Source: Desulfovibrio aminophilus DSM 12254
GTDB taxonomy: Bacteria > Desulfobacterota > Desulfovibrionia > Desulfovibrionales > Desulfovibrionaceae
NCBI RefSeq assembly: GCF_000422565.1
Contig: NZ_AUMA01000007.1
Coordinates: 1-64,000, forward strand
Direction of reading: 5' to 3'
Length of the DNA: 64,000 nt
The position numbers and the translations under genes were made by a program. The notes beneath the pieces were generated by a model. The model was not told the DNA's origin and ran no database searches. It saw only the letters and a list, made by a program, of their open reading frames with translations. This document shows positions 1-7,950 of the stretch, one piece after another. How positions within the stretch are numbered: position 1 is the first letter of the stretch; each line of letters opens with the position of its first letter.

Positions 1-2
1 GG

Positions 3-125
3 TTCGATTTCTACAACAACCGCCGCCCGCATAAGACCTTTGACGGCAGAAAGCCGATGGAGATATATCAAGTGCTCAAGCCAGAGGGGGTACCCCCTCT
101 GGCTTGCCCAGAAAAGGCGGCATAG
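3..125 (+). CDS. IS3-family transposase, C-terminal fragment (cut by window edge)
   Basis: Forty codons are visible before a TAG stop. The residues FYNNRRPH followed by DGRKPMEIY match the end of the rve integrase domain of IS3-family OrfB transposases (typical pattern: YN..RPH..L....P). The catalytic DDE residues would lie upstream and outside the window, so activity cannot be judged. The last roughly 15 residues (PEGVPPLA...) overlap a perfect palindrome and are not part of the conserved domain. Confidence 0.75.
   Translation, partial: FDFYNNRRPHKTFDGRKPMEIYQVLKPEGVPPLACPEKAA
81..102. repeat. Perfect 22-bp palindrome in the IS end
   Basis: The sequence is its own reverse complement: the arm CCAGAGGGGGT (81-91) is followed directly by its complement (92-102), with a KpnI-like core GGTACC. 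It sits at the 3' end of the transposase frame, 78 bases from the inferred IS end. It could form a hairpin limiting transcription out of the element or be a subterminal site. No T tract follows, so it is not a standard terminator. Confidence 0.7.
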
Positions 126-180
126 CCCATGAACCTGTCCACCTTAGTTTTGCCGCCGAGTGGTCCAAAAACCGGACCCA

Positions 181-954
181 CTTCTCCTGACTCCGGGCAA
201 GTTCCCCCTGAGCAGCGTGCTTGAGCTGCCGGGCGTGGCCCCCAGCGCCGAGTGCGGTTCCATGGTCATGTGGGAGCTGTACAAGACCCACCCCGAGATC
301 CAGGCCGAATACAAGGACATCCAGCTGCTCTGGCTCTGGGCCAGCGCCACTTACCAGATTCACACCACCAAGAAGCAGGTGAAGACCCTGGAGGATCTCA
401 AGGGCCTGAAGATCATCGCCTGGAACCGCGCCGCCGCCGACATCATCAAGGCCTTGGGCGCCAATTCCGTGCAGATCAGCCCCACGGACAGTTATCTGGC
501 CCTGGAGCGCGGCATGGCCGACGGCGTGCTCTGCCCCCTGGCTCCCCTGGTTTCCTTCAAGATCAGCGATGCGGTCAAGAACACCACGGTCTGCGACATC
601 CTGCTCACTTCCTTCTGGGCCGGCATGAGCCACGACGCCTGGAAGAGCTTGAGCGACAAGGACCGGGACGCCTTCGGGAAGACCACCGGCGAGGTCATGG
701 CCAAGCGCAGCGGCGTGAGCCTGGACAAGGGGGCCGTGTCTGACGCGGCCAAGCTGCGGGCCCAAGGGCACAACTTCTATCTCCTGCCCGACGCCGAGCG
801 CGATCGCTGGGTGGCCGCCACCGCGCCGTTGCGCGAGGCCTGGGTCAAGGACATGGAGTCCAAGGGCTTCAAGGACGCGCGCAAGCTTCTGGACGAAACC
901 ATGGGCCTGAGCGCCAAGTTCGCCAAGACCACCGGCCGGGGCTACGAGAAGTAA
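181..954 (+). pseudogene. dctP: TRAP transporter solute-binding protein DctP, 5' part displaced by IS
   Basis: The remaining 257 residues are the C-terminal three quarters of a DctP-type periplasmic binding protein (usual length about 330). They start at TPGKFPLSSVLELPG and include the ligand-site stretch PTDSYLALERGMADG and the closing KFAKTTGRGYEK. The frame is open into the IS end, where a GTG at 160 could start translation, but the product would lack the signal peptide and first lobe and could not work in the periplasm. The downstream permease gene is intact, so the transporter is probably unpaired unless another binding protein serves it. The first part of the gene may lie beyond the left end of the IS. 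Confidence 0.8.
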
Positions 955-963
955 AATAACGGA

Positions 964-992
964 CCCGGGGGACGGCTCCGCCGCCCCCCGGG
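964..992 (+). promoter_or_regulatory. Intercistronic hairpin between dctP and dctQM
   Basis: A long GC-rich stem-loop (arms 964-976 and 80-92 of the same hundred, one A-C mismatch, 3-base loop) sits 9 bases after the dctP stop and is followed by TTCTTTC rather than a clean T run. In binding-protein-dependent transport operons such a hairpin usually protects the binding-protein message and lowers permease expression. That role is inferred. Confidence 0.6.
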
Positions 993-1014
993 GTTCTTTC
1001 GAGGGAACCTGTCA

Positions 1015-2979
1015 ATGAGCAATGCCACCGAGTTGCAAATGCCGCCGCACAGCTGCGTGGCCGAGGGTGCCCCCCAAGAGGGGAGGAACATCTTCGACGC
1101 GCTCGCCGACGGCCTGGACGCCCTGTTGGAGCCCGTGCTGAACAAGGCGTTCCTGGTGAGCTTCATCGCCGCGGGCATCATGGCCATCCCCATCTTCTGC
1201 GACGTTCTGGCCCGCTTCATCTTCTCGGACTCCCTGGAGGGCATCATCGAGACGGAGGAGTACTTCATGGTGCTCATCGTCTTCCTCGCCCTGGGTTGGG
1301 TTCAGAAGAAGGGCGGCGGGCACATCAAGATCGATCTCATCACCTGCAAGATGCCTCAGAGATTCGTCCGACTGTTGGATACGTTTCACAACGTGGTCAG
1401 CACCGCCTTCTTCGGGCTGGTCTTCTGGCGCACCTGCGTCACGGCCATGCTCAAGATGGGCGAGCACAGCATCATGCTCAAGATTCCCTTGAGCATCTTC
1501 ATCACCGTGGCCGCCGCCGGCCTGCTGCTTCTGGTCTTCACGCTTCTGAGCCAGACCCTGCGCGGCATCTCGGACAACCTGAAGGACAAGGCAGTGATCG
1601 GCCTGCTGGTGGCCGTCGCCCTGGCAGTGGCCTTCCTGGCCTTCCCGTTCTGGTACAAGATGCTGCCGGACCAGCTGAGCCGCCTGGGGCTCGGCATGGT
1701 CGGCATGACCACCATGATCTCCCTGCTGCTCCTGGGAATGCCCATCGGTTTCGCCATGGCCGTGGTCGGCTTCCTGGGACTTTCGGCGATCGGCTTCAAC
1801 ATGACCCCGGCGCTGAACACTCTGGGCGTCGGTCCCTATTCCACCACGGCGAGTTTCATCCTGGCCGTGGCGCCTCTGTTCATCTGCATGGGCCTGCTTT
1901 GTTCGGAGTCGGGCATCAGCAAGGATCTCTTCGACTCCGCCGACAAGTGGATGGGCCACCTTCCCGGCGGACTGGTCATGGCGGCGCTCTCGGGCTGCGC
2001 GGGCTTCGCCGCGGTCTGCGGCGACTCCATGGCCACGGCCGTGACCATGGGCTCCGTGGCCTTGCCCGAGATGCAGCGCAAGAAGTACAACGCCAGCCTG
2101 GCCTGCGGCGCGCTGGCCGCCGGCGGCACGCTGGGCATTCTCATTCCCCCGAGCATGGGCTTCATCTTCTACGCCCTGGTCACCGAGGAGTCGGTGGGCA
2201 AGCTGTTCGTGGCCGGCATCGTGCCGGGCGTGGTGCTGACGCTCATGTACATCCTGAGCGTATACGTCATCGCCAAGGCTCGCCCCGAATGGGCCCCGCG
2301 CGGCGAGCGCGCGTCCCTGAGCGTCCGCCTGCTCTCGCTCAAGGGCATTGTCTGGATGATCCTGCTCTTCGTGCTCATCCTCGGCGGCATCCTGGTGGGC
2401 GTTTTCAGCCCCACCGAGGGCGCGGCCGTAGGCGTGGTCGGGGCCTTCGGCATCCTGGTCCTGCGCGGGCGGGTGACCCGCAAGGTGATGAAGGACGTGC
2501 TCACCCAGACGGCCAACATCACCACCAAGCTGCTCATGATCCTCATCGGCGTGGGCATCCTGGGCTACTTCCTGGCCGCCAGCCGCCTGCCGGACGAGAT
2601 GGCCGCGCTCATCACCGGGCACGGCTACAACCGTTACGTGGTGCTCGTGGGCATCCTTGGCCTTTACGCCATCCTCGGCTGTCTCATGAACGTGATTCCC
2701 ATGATCCTCCTGACCCTGCCGACCATCTTCCCCACGGTCAAGGCCCTGGGCTTCGACCCGATCTGGTTCGGCGTGATCACGGTCATCATGATGGAGATGG
2801 GGCAGATCACCCCGCCGGTGGGCGTGAACGTCTTCGCCATGTCCAGCGTGGCGCCGGACGTGCCTATGGGGGCGATCTTCAAGGGCATCCTGCCCTTCAT
2901 GTTCTGCATGGTGCTCATGCTGGCCCTGCTCATCTTCTTCCCGGGCATGGCCACCTGGCTCGTGGGCATGCTGTTCTAG
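1015..2979 (+). CDS. TRAP transporter fused small and large permease (DctQM)
   Basis: This 654-residue integral membrane protein carries both membrane subunits of a tripartite ATP-independent periplasmic transporter. Residues of about 35-190 form the DctQ part (four helices, with EEYFMVLIVFLALGW). About 215-650 form the DctM part, with paired transport segments (GTLGILIPPSM and QITPPVGVNVF, the typical IPPS/PPVG motifs). DctQM drives uptake of an organic acid, or a similar anion delivered by DctP, using a sodium or proton gradient. The start is the ATG after GAGGGAACCTGTCA. QM fusions are common in the family. The substrate cannot be told from the sequence; the partner dctP is disrupted by the IS. 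Confidence 0.9.
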   Translation: MSNATELQMPPHSCVAEGAPQEGRNIFDALADGLDALLEPVLNKAFLVSFIAAGIMAIPIFCDVLARFIFSDSLEGIIETEEYFMVLIVFLALGWVQKKGGGHIKIDLITCKMPQRFVRLLDTFHNVVSTAFFGLVFWRTCVTAMLKMGEHSIMLKIPLSIFITVAAAGLLLLVFTLLSQTLRGISDNLKDKAVIGLLVAVALAVAFLAFPFWYKMLPDQLSRLGLGMVGMTTMISLLLLGMPIGFAMAVVGFLGLSAIGFNMTPALNTLGVGPYSTTASFILAVAPLFICMGLLCSESGISKDLFDSADKWMGHLPGGLVMAALSGCAGFAAVCGDSMATAVTMGSVALPEMQRKKYNASLACGALAAGGTLGILIPPSMGFIFYALVTEESVGKLFVAGIVPGVVLTLMYILSVYVIAKARPEWAPRGERASLSVRLLSLKGIVWMILLFVLILGGILVGVFSPTEGAAVGVVGAFGILVLRGRVTRKVMKDVLTQTANITTKLLMILIGVGILGYFLAASRLPDEMAALITGHGYNRYVVLVGILGLYAILGCLMNVIPMILLTLPTIFPTVKALGFDPIWFGVITVIMMEMGQITPPVGVNVFAMSSVAPDVPMGAIFKGILPFMFCMVLMLALLIFFPGMATWLVGMLF

Positions 2980-3055
2980 GGAGGTGTGGTCGCCCCGTTC
3001 CGAGGGGCAAGTTCGACAGTTCCAAAACCCGGGCGCAAACGCTTGCTGCTTGAGT

Positions 3056-3088
3056 GAATTTGTAATTATTACAAGATATTACAAATTC
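3056..3088. promoter_or_regulatory. Overlapping inverted repeats, probable operator/promoter of the outer-membrane protein gene
   Basis: An 11-base arm at 3056-3066 (GAATTTGTAAT) has its exact reverse complement at 3078-3088. Nested in it, 3060-3074 is a second palindrome (TTGTAAT, one base, ATTACAA), so the half-site ATTACAA occurs twice in tandem facing one TTGTAAT. The patch is very AT-rich in a GC-rich neighbourhood. It overlaps a possible sigma-70 promoter (TTGCTG at 3043, TATTAC at 3067) and lies 38 bases before the next gene. The spacing pattern suits binding of a dimeric or tetrameric repressor or activator. No T tract follows, so a terminator is less likely. Confidence 0.6.
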
Positions 3089-3126
3089 TCAACGGGGAGT
3101 CTTGCGCCCAAAACCTGGAGGGAGAA

Positions 3127-4065
3127 ATGAAACGTCTGAGGCTAGGAATCACTGTACTGGCCGTGCTGGGGCTCCTGGCGTCGGCCGCCTGGGCGGCCGA
3201 CGAGGCGGCGCAGAAACCGGCGCCCGCGCCGAGGCCGTGGGCGCCGATGGCGGCCAACTTCGGCCCGTCCGGTTCGGCCATCCCCGCAGGCTTGCTGGCC
3301 GTGGGAGGCAACTTCCAGTACGGCGAGAGCGAACACGTGCGCAAGTATGGCGACGAGCTGAACCGCAACGCCGAGACGCAGAAGTACCTGGAAGTGGTCA
3401 AGGTGCGGTACGGCATTCTGCCGGGCTTCGACATCCGTACCGCCACGCCGGTCTACAACATCCACATCGACAGCAAGACGGGGCCGGATCGGACCAACTA
3501 CGGCATCGGCGACACCACGGTCCTGCTGCACAGCGTGATCCTGAACCAGGACAAGGGTGATCCCTTCTACCTGGCGGTGGACTACGGCGGGGTCGTGCCC
3601 ACGGCTTCCGTCGGCGACCATTCCGTGAACGCCATCGGCAACGACGCCTGGGGCCTGGTCGGCGGCATCGGCGCCACCTACTTCCTGGATTCCCACCGCT
3701 TCGACATGGAGGCCAACTACTCGACCTTCACCGAGGGCGCCCACAACTTCACCAAGGGCGACCGTGTGCGTTGGAACGCCGGTTACGCTTACGCCATCAA
3801 CAAGATGTGGGACATCGGCGTTGAGTCCTGCTTCGAGTGGAACGACGAGACCGAGCTGAACGGCGCCAAACAGAAGGACGCCAGCTACGAGTGGTATGCC
3901 GGACCCAAGGCCGTGTTCAAGTACCAGCCCTGGGGCGTGAATGTCGCCGTGGCCGGCATGCTCCCCGTGGACCGCTGGTATCAGAACACCAAGGTCGGCT
4001 CCGACGACTACCGTTTCGAACTGAAGATCATGAAGTTCTTTGACGTGGGAACGTTCTTCGACTAG
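3127..4065 (+). CDS. Outer-membrane channel-like protein (MetA-pathway/transporter superfamily)
   Basis: The 312-residue product begins with a clear signal peptide (MKRLRLGITVLAVLGLLAS, cleavage near AWA-AD) after a strong GGAGGGAGAA ribosome site. The mature part alternates aromatic and small residues (NFQYGE, VKVRYGI, FDIRTATPVYNI, YFLDSHRFDMEANYS) and ends in Phe (GTFFD), as expected of an outer-membrane beta-barrel. It resembles the 'putative MetA-pathway of phenol degradation' family, proposed to be channels for hydrophobic or organic anions. Its position after the TRAP permease suggests outer-membrane passage of the same substrate, but it has its own promoter region. Family assignment is by pattern only. 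Confidence 0.6.
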   Translation: MKRLRLGITVLAVLGLLASAAWAADEAAQKPAPAPRPWAPMAANFGPSGSAIPAGLLAVGGNFQYGESEHVRKYGDELNRNAETQKYLEVVKVRYGILPGFDIRTATPVYNIHIDSKTGPDRTNYGIGDTTVLLHSVILNQDKGDPFYLAVDYGGVVPTASVGDHSVNAIGNDAWGLVGGIGATYFLDSHRFDMEANYSTFTEGAHNFTKGDRVRWNAGYAYAINKMWDIGVESCFEWNDETELNGAKQKDASYEWYAGPKAVFKYQPWGVNVAVAGMLPVDRWYQNTKVGSDDYRFELKIMKFFDVGTFFD

Positions 4066-4173
4066 AGGACCGCTTTCCCGGCGGCCGGCCCCATGGGGAC
4101 CGGCCGCCTTCATTTCCGACCATCGCTTGACCGTGGCTGTGAATCGGTCGAGAATATTCGCCCAGGAGGGAGG

Positions 4174-5985
4174 ATGACGGCCCTGCCACCAGTGATTCGG
4201 CCGAAACCGGAAAGGATCATGGAGACGTTTCTCGGTGACATGAGCCTCGGGCAGATCGCCCTGGACAAGGCGCACGTGATCGTCCGTTGGAATGCGGGCG
4301 CCGAGCGCATGACCGGACTCGCGGCTGCCGACATGCTCGGCACCCGCAAGCATTGGCGCGCCTTCCTTCCCAAGCAGCAGCCCGTGCTGGCCGACTGGTT
4401 CCTGAGCGGCGACTTCGACGCCGCCGTGGCCTACCATGGCTCAGCGAACCTGCGGCGCATGGAGCCTGGCGGCGAGTGGGTGGCCGTCTGCAACTATCTG
4501 GATACTTCTGGGGAGTTGCGCCCCCTGCTCACGCGCGTGGCCGCCGATCCTCACGGTGACGGCGTGATCCAGGATCTCTACGACCTGGAGCGCATCGCCA
4601 ACTGGATGCAGGCCAGCACCTCCATTCTCGACGGCATGAGCGTTCTGGCCGAGCACGTGCCCGCCGGTGTCTGCCTCTTCGTGGACAGCATCATCGTCAT
4701 GGCCAACAAGACGTTCTGCAACATGTTCGGCTATGAATCCCTCGGCGAGTTGCTGAACAATCCGGCCTCGTCCCTGCTCGTGGAGCAGGAGCGCGAACGT
4801 CACGCCGCCTTGCTCAAGAGCCTGAACAAGCAGAACGCCGGAGCCCGCTACCAGTGGACCGGCCTGGACAAGAACGGCCGCAAGGTCTGGTTCGAAGGCC
4901 GCCCAACGCCCATTGAGCTGGGTGGCCGTCCGGCCGTGCTCTCCTTCGTCATGGACGTCACCGAGTACAAGCTCCGCGAGGAGTTGATGGAGCGGGAGTC
5001 GCGGGAACTGCGGGTGGAGCGCGACCGGCTCAAGGCCTCGGTCGACTGCCGCATGCGGCTCAGCAACATCATCGGCCGGAGCCAGAAGATGCAGGATGTC
5101 TACGAGTCCATCCTGCGGGCCGCGGCCTCGGATTCCGGCACGGTCGTCTACGGTGAAACCGGCACGGGCAAGGAATTGGTGGCCCGCGCCGTGCATGGCT
5201 TGAGCGCCCAGAGCACCAAGCCCTTCGTGCCGGTGAGCTGCGGGGCCATCCCCGAGGAACTTTTCGAAAGCGAATTCTTCGGCCACCGCAAGGGATCCTT
5301 CACCGGGGCCTACGCGGACAAGCCTGGTCTGCTGGACAAGGCCAAGGGCGGCACCCTGTTTCTGGACGAATTGGGGGAGATCGGCCTGGGTTGTCAGGCC
5401 AAGCTGCTGCGGGCCCTGGGTTCCCGCGAATACACACCCGTGGGCGGAGTGTCGCCCGTGCGGGCGGATTTCCGAATCATCGCGGCCACCAACCGGAACC
5501 TGCGCGAGATGGTTCAGAAGGGGCAGTTCCGCGAGGATCTCTTCTACCGCGTCCATATCATCCCCATCTATCTGCCGCCGTTGCGCGACCGAAAGGAGGA
5601 CATCCCTTATTTGGTCGAGCACATCCTGGGCAAACTCGGAGCGTCCCGACGGCTTATGAGCAAGGAAATGGCCCTGCTTCTGGAATACGACTGGCCGGGC
5701 AACGTGCGTGAACTGCATAATGTGTTGGAGCGGTTCGTGGCTTTCGGTCATCTGGATTTCCTCAAGGTCCACGAACGCGACCGACGGGCGATGCCGGAAA
5801 TCAAGGTCTACGATCTGCCTGCCGAGGGCACCCTGCGCGAAGGGTTGGCCCACTATGAACGAAAGATCATCTCGGATGCCCTGGAGAAGTATGGTTGGAA
5901 TCGTTCTCAGGTCGCGGCGGCCTTGGGACTGCCGCGCAAGACCTTGTTCCGCAAGATGAAGAAATTGGAGATTTCGGAGTCGTAG
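4174..5985 (+). CDS. PAS-domain sigma-54-dependent transcriptional activator
   Basis: The 603-residue protein starts at the ATG behind AGGAGGGAGG; an earlier in-frame GTG/ATG region has no ribosome site. It has two PAS-like sensor domains (about 15-120 and 165-265), a short coiled linker, and the AAA+ sigma-54 interaction domain. That domain shows Walker A GETGTGKE (about 327), the sigma-54 loop GSFTGA (about 374) and Walker B GGTLFLDELGE. A Fis-type helix-turn-helix lies at the C-terminus (NRSQVAAALGLPRKTLFRKM). There is no receiver domain, so it probably senses a small molecule or redox state through PAS. A sigma-54 promoter lies about 200 bases downstream, before the OsmC/DsrE genes; that operon is the most likely target (inference). 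Confidence 0.92.
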   Translation: MTALPPVIRPKPERIMETFLGDMSLGQIALDKAHVIVRWNAGAERMTGLAAADMLGTRKHWRAFLPKQQPVLADWFLSGDFDAAVAYHGSANLRRMEPGGEWVAVCNYLDTSGELRPLLTRVAADPHGDGVIQDLYDLERIANWMQASTSILDGMSVLAEHVPAGVCLFVDSIIVMANKTFCNMFGYESLGELLNNPASSLLVEQERERHAALLKSLNKQNAGARYQWTGLDKNGRKVWFEGRPTPIELGGRPAVLSFVMDVTEYKLREELMERESRELRVERDRLKASVDCRMRLSNIIGRSQKMQDVYESILRAAASDSGTVVYGETGTGKELVARAVHGLSAQSTKPFVPVSCGAIPEELFESEFFGHRKGSFTGAYADKPGLLDKAKGGTLFLDELGEIGLGCQAKLLRALGSREYTPVGGVSPVRADFRIIAATNRNLREMVQKGQFREDLFYRVHIIPIYLPPLRDRKEDIPYLVEHILGKLGASRRLMSKEMALLLEYDWPGNVRELHNVLERFVAFGHLDFLKVHERDRRAMPEIKVYDLPAEGTLREGLAHYERKIISDALEKYGWNRSQVAAALGLPRKTLFRKMKKLEISES

Positions 5986-6070
5986 CATCGGGGAGAACGG
6001 TACTGTCCGGGGCATTTATGGCCGCATGCGCGAAAGTGACCCGGTAGCCTTTTAGGAAAAAAACTCAATA

Positions 6071-6108
6071 AAACGCGCACTTCCGTAAAAACGGAGGTGC
6101 GCGTTTTT
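6071..6108 (+). terminator. Rho-independent terminator of the sigma-54 activator gene
   Basis: A 16-base stem (6071-6086 with 6091-6106, one G-U pair) closes an AAAA loop and runs into a T5 tract. It isolates the activator gene from the following sigma-54 operon. Confidence 0.92.
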
Positions 6109-6142
6109 GTCTCATAAATTAGGCGAGCCTTTTGTTGCGACT

Positions 6143-6158
6143 AATAAATATATTTATT
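6143..6158. repeat. AT-only 16-bp palindrome upstream of a sigma-54 promoter
   Basis: AATAAATA is followed directly by TATTTATT, entirely A/T. It lies about 30 bases before the -24 element at 6186. In this position it could help DNA bending (IHF-type site) or be part of an activator site; neither is demonstrated. The rest of the 395-base gap between the activator gene and the OsmC gene holds the terminator, this AT-rich patch, the promoter and a GC-rich untranslated leader with a small hairpin (GGGGGCGG / CCGCCCCC near 6283-6300). Confidence 0.45.
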
Positions 6159-6184
6159 TCAAGCTAGTACAAGTTCCAGGCGGT

Positions 6185-6201
6185 TTGGCACAAACTGTGC
6201 T
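6185..6201 (+). promoter_or_regulatory. Sigma-54 (-24/-12) promoter of the OsmC/DsrE operon
   Basis: TTGGCACA, four bases, then GTGCT: the invariant GG (6187-6188) and GC (6199-6200) are exactly ten bases apart, and TGGCAC is a full match to the -24 box. The predicted start of transcription is near 6212, leaving a leader of about 170 bases to the preferred ATG at 6381. The neighbouring gene encodes a sigma-54 activator. Confidence 0.85.
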
Positions 6202-6380
6202 TTCTTTCACACATCCCGCTTGTCCGTTCTCCGCAAAAAAACAAATGGGAGACGGGCATAGACATCCTCCCTGCCGGCCGGGGGCGGCGAACCGCCCCCG
6301 ACCCAATGGAGAAAGCCGCGGACATCCCAATCCAACGGCTGATGCGAGCAACATGTGAAACAACGAACGGAGAACACGGA

Positions 6381-6812
6381 ATGGGTGCGGAAGTTCGCCT
6401 GACCCGGGCGGAAAACGGGGAATTCATCATCGATCTCGGATCGGCGGCGCTGCCCCAGATCCGCTTCAACCCCTTGGAGCTGGACGAGGCGACGCGGGCC
6501 AACGAACACATGGGCGCGCGCCTGCTCATGGCAGCGGCGCTGACCTGCTTCGTGAACACGATGGCCAACGACCTGAAGGCCCGCAACGTGTCGCGCGTGG
6601 CGCCCATCGAGGCCCACGCCGAGATCACCAAGGAGAAGGACGACCACCTGCGGACCCGCTACACGCACATCGAGCTGAACGTGGAGAGCGAAGTGGCCGA
6701 GGTCGACCGCGCGGCCTACGAGGCCGTCCGCAGCGTGCTCCTGCGCGGTTCGCTCCTGACCTACTCCTTGGAGAACGGCATGGAGCTCGACTACAACATC
6801 GAGGCCAAGTGA
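6381..6812 (+). CDS. OsmC-family protein
   Basis: The 143-residue protein starts at the ATG preceded by CGGAG at 8 bases. A longer frame from 6306 has no ribosome site. It has the OsmC/Ohr alternating pattern and the central helix with one conserved cysteine (AAALTCFVNTMA). The second Cys (CP motif) of true organic-hydroperoxide reductases is not seen, so this is closer to the YhfA/OsmC-like branch, whose role is poorly known. It is first in an operon with three DsrE/DsrF/DsrH-like proteins (7 bases to the next gene). Its cysteine may therefore carry or accept sulfur rather than reduce peroxides; that is inference. Confidence 0.7.
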   Translation: MGAEVRLTRAENGEFIIDLGSAALPQIRFNPLELDEATRANEHMGARLLMAAALTCFVNTMANDLKARNVSRVAPIEAHAEITKEKDDHLRTRYTHIELNVESEVAEVDRAAYEAVRSVLLRGSLLTYSLENGMELDYNIEAK

Positions 6813-6819
6813 GGACGAC

Positions 6820-7098
6820 ATGCTCTTTCTTCTGGACAAGGCCGAGGCGGGAGCCCTGCGCGTGGTGCCGTTTCTGGCCGGTGACGCGGACAAGGAACTG
6901 CTGCTCATAGGCGACGGCGTCTACCTGGCCCGCGAGGCCATGGCTTCGAAGCTGGCGGAGTGGAACTTCGACGGCATCCATGCCGAGGCCAAGGCCCTGG
7001 CCGAGCGCGGCATCGAGCCGGGCGGCCACTGCGAGGCCACCGAGATGTCGGACATCGTGGATCTGGTCCTGGAACACGGCAAGATCCTGAGCCTGTAG
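6820..7098 (+). CDS. DsrH/TusB-like sulfur relay protein
   Basis: This small protein of 92 residues starts at an ATG behind GAGGACGAC that overlaps the preceding stop. It opens MLFLLDKAEAGALR and ends DIVDLVLEHGKILSL, the C-terminal pattern of DsrH/TusB (the VL..GKV.SL ending). One cysteine is present (GGHCEATE). DsrH is a subunit of the DsrEFH (TusBCD) heterohexamer that passes persulfide sulfur. Here the three DsrEFH-like subunits are encoded together, in the order H, E, F. The match is by length, ending and context, so moderately sure. Confidence 0.65.
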   Translation: MLFLLDKAEAGALRVVPFLAGDADKELLLIGDGVYLAREAMASKLAEWNFDGIHAEAKALAERGIEPGGHCEATEMSDIVDLVLEHGKILSL

Positions 7099-7106
7099 GA
7101 GGAACC

Positions 7107-7502
7107 ATGTCCACCATCACCATCACCATGCTCTCGGGCGCGCTGGAGAACGAGAACGCGGATTTCATGATCCGCTTCGCCGAGGCGGCCTTGGACCAGG
7201 GCCACGGCGTGAACGTGTTCCTCTACGGCAACGGCTGCAACATGGCCAACAAGGAGGTCGCCTGGACCGGTGAGCGGGGCATGAACGATGCCCTGACCGC
7301 CTTCATGGACGGCTTCCGCGTGGCCGATCGCCTGGAGGCCCTGGCCGCCAAAGGCGCGGTGCTGCATACCTGCCACACCACGGAATACGGACGGGGAACC
7401 GAGGGATGCGCCTATCTGGACGGCGTCCAACGCGGCAACGTCGGCTCTTCGCTGACCAAGTTCTGGATGACGTCCGATGTGGGCTTCACCCTGGGCGGCT
7501 GA
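7107..7502 (+). CDS. DsrE/TusD-like sulfur relay protein
   Basis: The product of 131 residues is preceded by a perfect TAGGAGGAACC ribosome site. It has the DsrE Rossmann-like start (ITITMLSGALENENADFMIRF), a VNVFLYGNGC strand, and a cysteine near the usual sulfur-carrying position (VLHTCHTTEYGRG, comparable to the C..A...RG loop of TusD/DsrE). Additional cysteines are at GNGCN and TEGCAY. It would be the sulfur-binding subunit of the relay encoded with its neighbours. The sulfur donor and acceptor are unknown; no dsrC/tusE or tusA gene is in the window. Confidence 0.75.
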   Translation: MSTITITMLSGALENENADFMIRFAEAALDQGHGVNVFLYGNGCNMANKEVAWTGERGMNDALTAFMDGFRVADRLEALAAKGAVLHTCHTTEYGRGTEGCAYLDGVQRGNVGSSLTKFWMTSDVGFTLGG

Positions 7503-7521
7503 GAGCGGAGGAAGATGAAAT

Positions 7522-7860
7522 ATGATCAGCACCGTGAGCATCATCATCCGTCATGCCCTGGGCGACGAGCGCATGGCCCTGGGCGTTCGGGCCGCCTATG
7601 CCGCACAGGCGGGCGGCTACGAGACGACCCTCGTGCTCTTCGGCGAGGGCGTCTACGCGTTGACCGGCCGCCTGCCGGAGTATCTGCGCAACATGATCAC
7701 CTCCTTCCAGGAGAACGACGGCCGGTTGGCCTGCCTGGGCTATTGCGCCGAACAGCGCGGCATCGCTCCCTCCGAGTTCGGCTTCGAGGGGGTGGATGTG
7801 CTGGGCAATGGAGAACTAGCTGAAATTCTGGAGGATTCCGACAGCGTCAACGTCTTCTGA
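7522..7860 (+). CDS. DsrF/TusC-like (DsrE family) protein
   Basis: The protein of 112 residues follows GGAGGAAGATGAAAT; an out-of-frame ATG at 7515 is ignored. The pattern STVSIIIRHALGDERMALGVRAA, then TTLVLFGEGVYAL, then RLACLGYCAEQRGI is that of DsrE/DsrF folds, with two cysteines in the loop equivalent to the TusC/TusD active loop. It is last in the OsmC-DsrH-DsrE-DsrF operon and is followed by a terminator. Confidence 0.72.
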   Translation: MISTVSIIIRHALGDERMALGVRAAYAAQAGGYETTLVLFGEGVYALTGRLPEYLRNMITSFQENDGRLACLGYCAEQRGIAPSEFGFEGVDVLGNGELAEILEDSDSVNVF

Positions 7861-7874
7861 CGAAGGCGCACCTT

Positions 7875-7911
7875 CCGGCGCGGCCCTCCGGCAGGGGCCG
7901 CGCCGGTTGTT
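7875..7911 (+). terminator. Terminator after the DsrE-like operon
   Basis: A perfect 12-bp GC-rich stem (7875-7886 with 7895-7906) with an 8-base loop is followed by TTGTTC. The T run is short, so some read-through into the alkylsulfatase-like gene 40 bases further on is possible. Confidence 0.7.
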
Positions 7912-7950
7912 CATGGATCACGCCGCCCCGCCTGCCGACGAGGAAACGAC

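Larger units (their letters stand above)
1..180 (+). mobile_element. Right end of an IS3-like insertion sequence (partial)
   Basis: The window opens inside a transposase reading frame and the element appears to stop at about position 180. Right of that point the sequence is an uninterrupted TRAP binding-protein reading frame; left of it nothing resembles that gene. The last bases before the junction contain an inverted repeat (GGTCC at 162-166, GGACC at 174-178) and end in CA, as IS3-family ends usually do. The left end lies outside the window, so target duplication cannot be tested. The boundary is inferred from where homology to DctP resumes and could be off by a few bases. Confidence 0.75.

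Noticed and set aside
1012-2622. Long minus-strand frame (536 codons) opposite dctQM, and a similar plus frame at 1296-3053
   Set aside because: The translations are low-complexity His/Gly/Ala/Asp/Arg strings typical of antisense or shifted reading of GC-rich genes. The dctQM frame has clear permease motifs.
3000-3055. Possible sigma-54 promoter before the outer-membrane protein gene (GGCGCAAACGCTTGC)
   Set aside because: GG and GC are 11 rather than 10 bases apart and the -24 box does not match TGGCAC.
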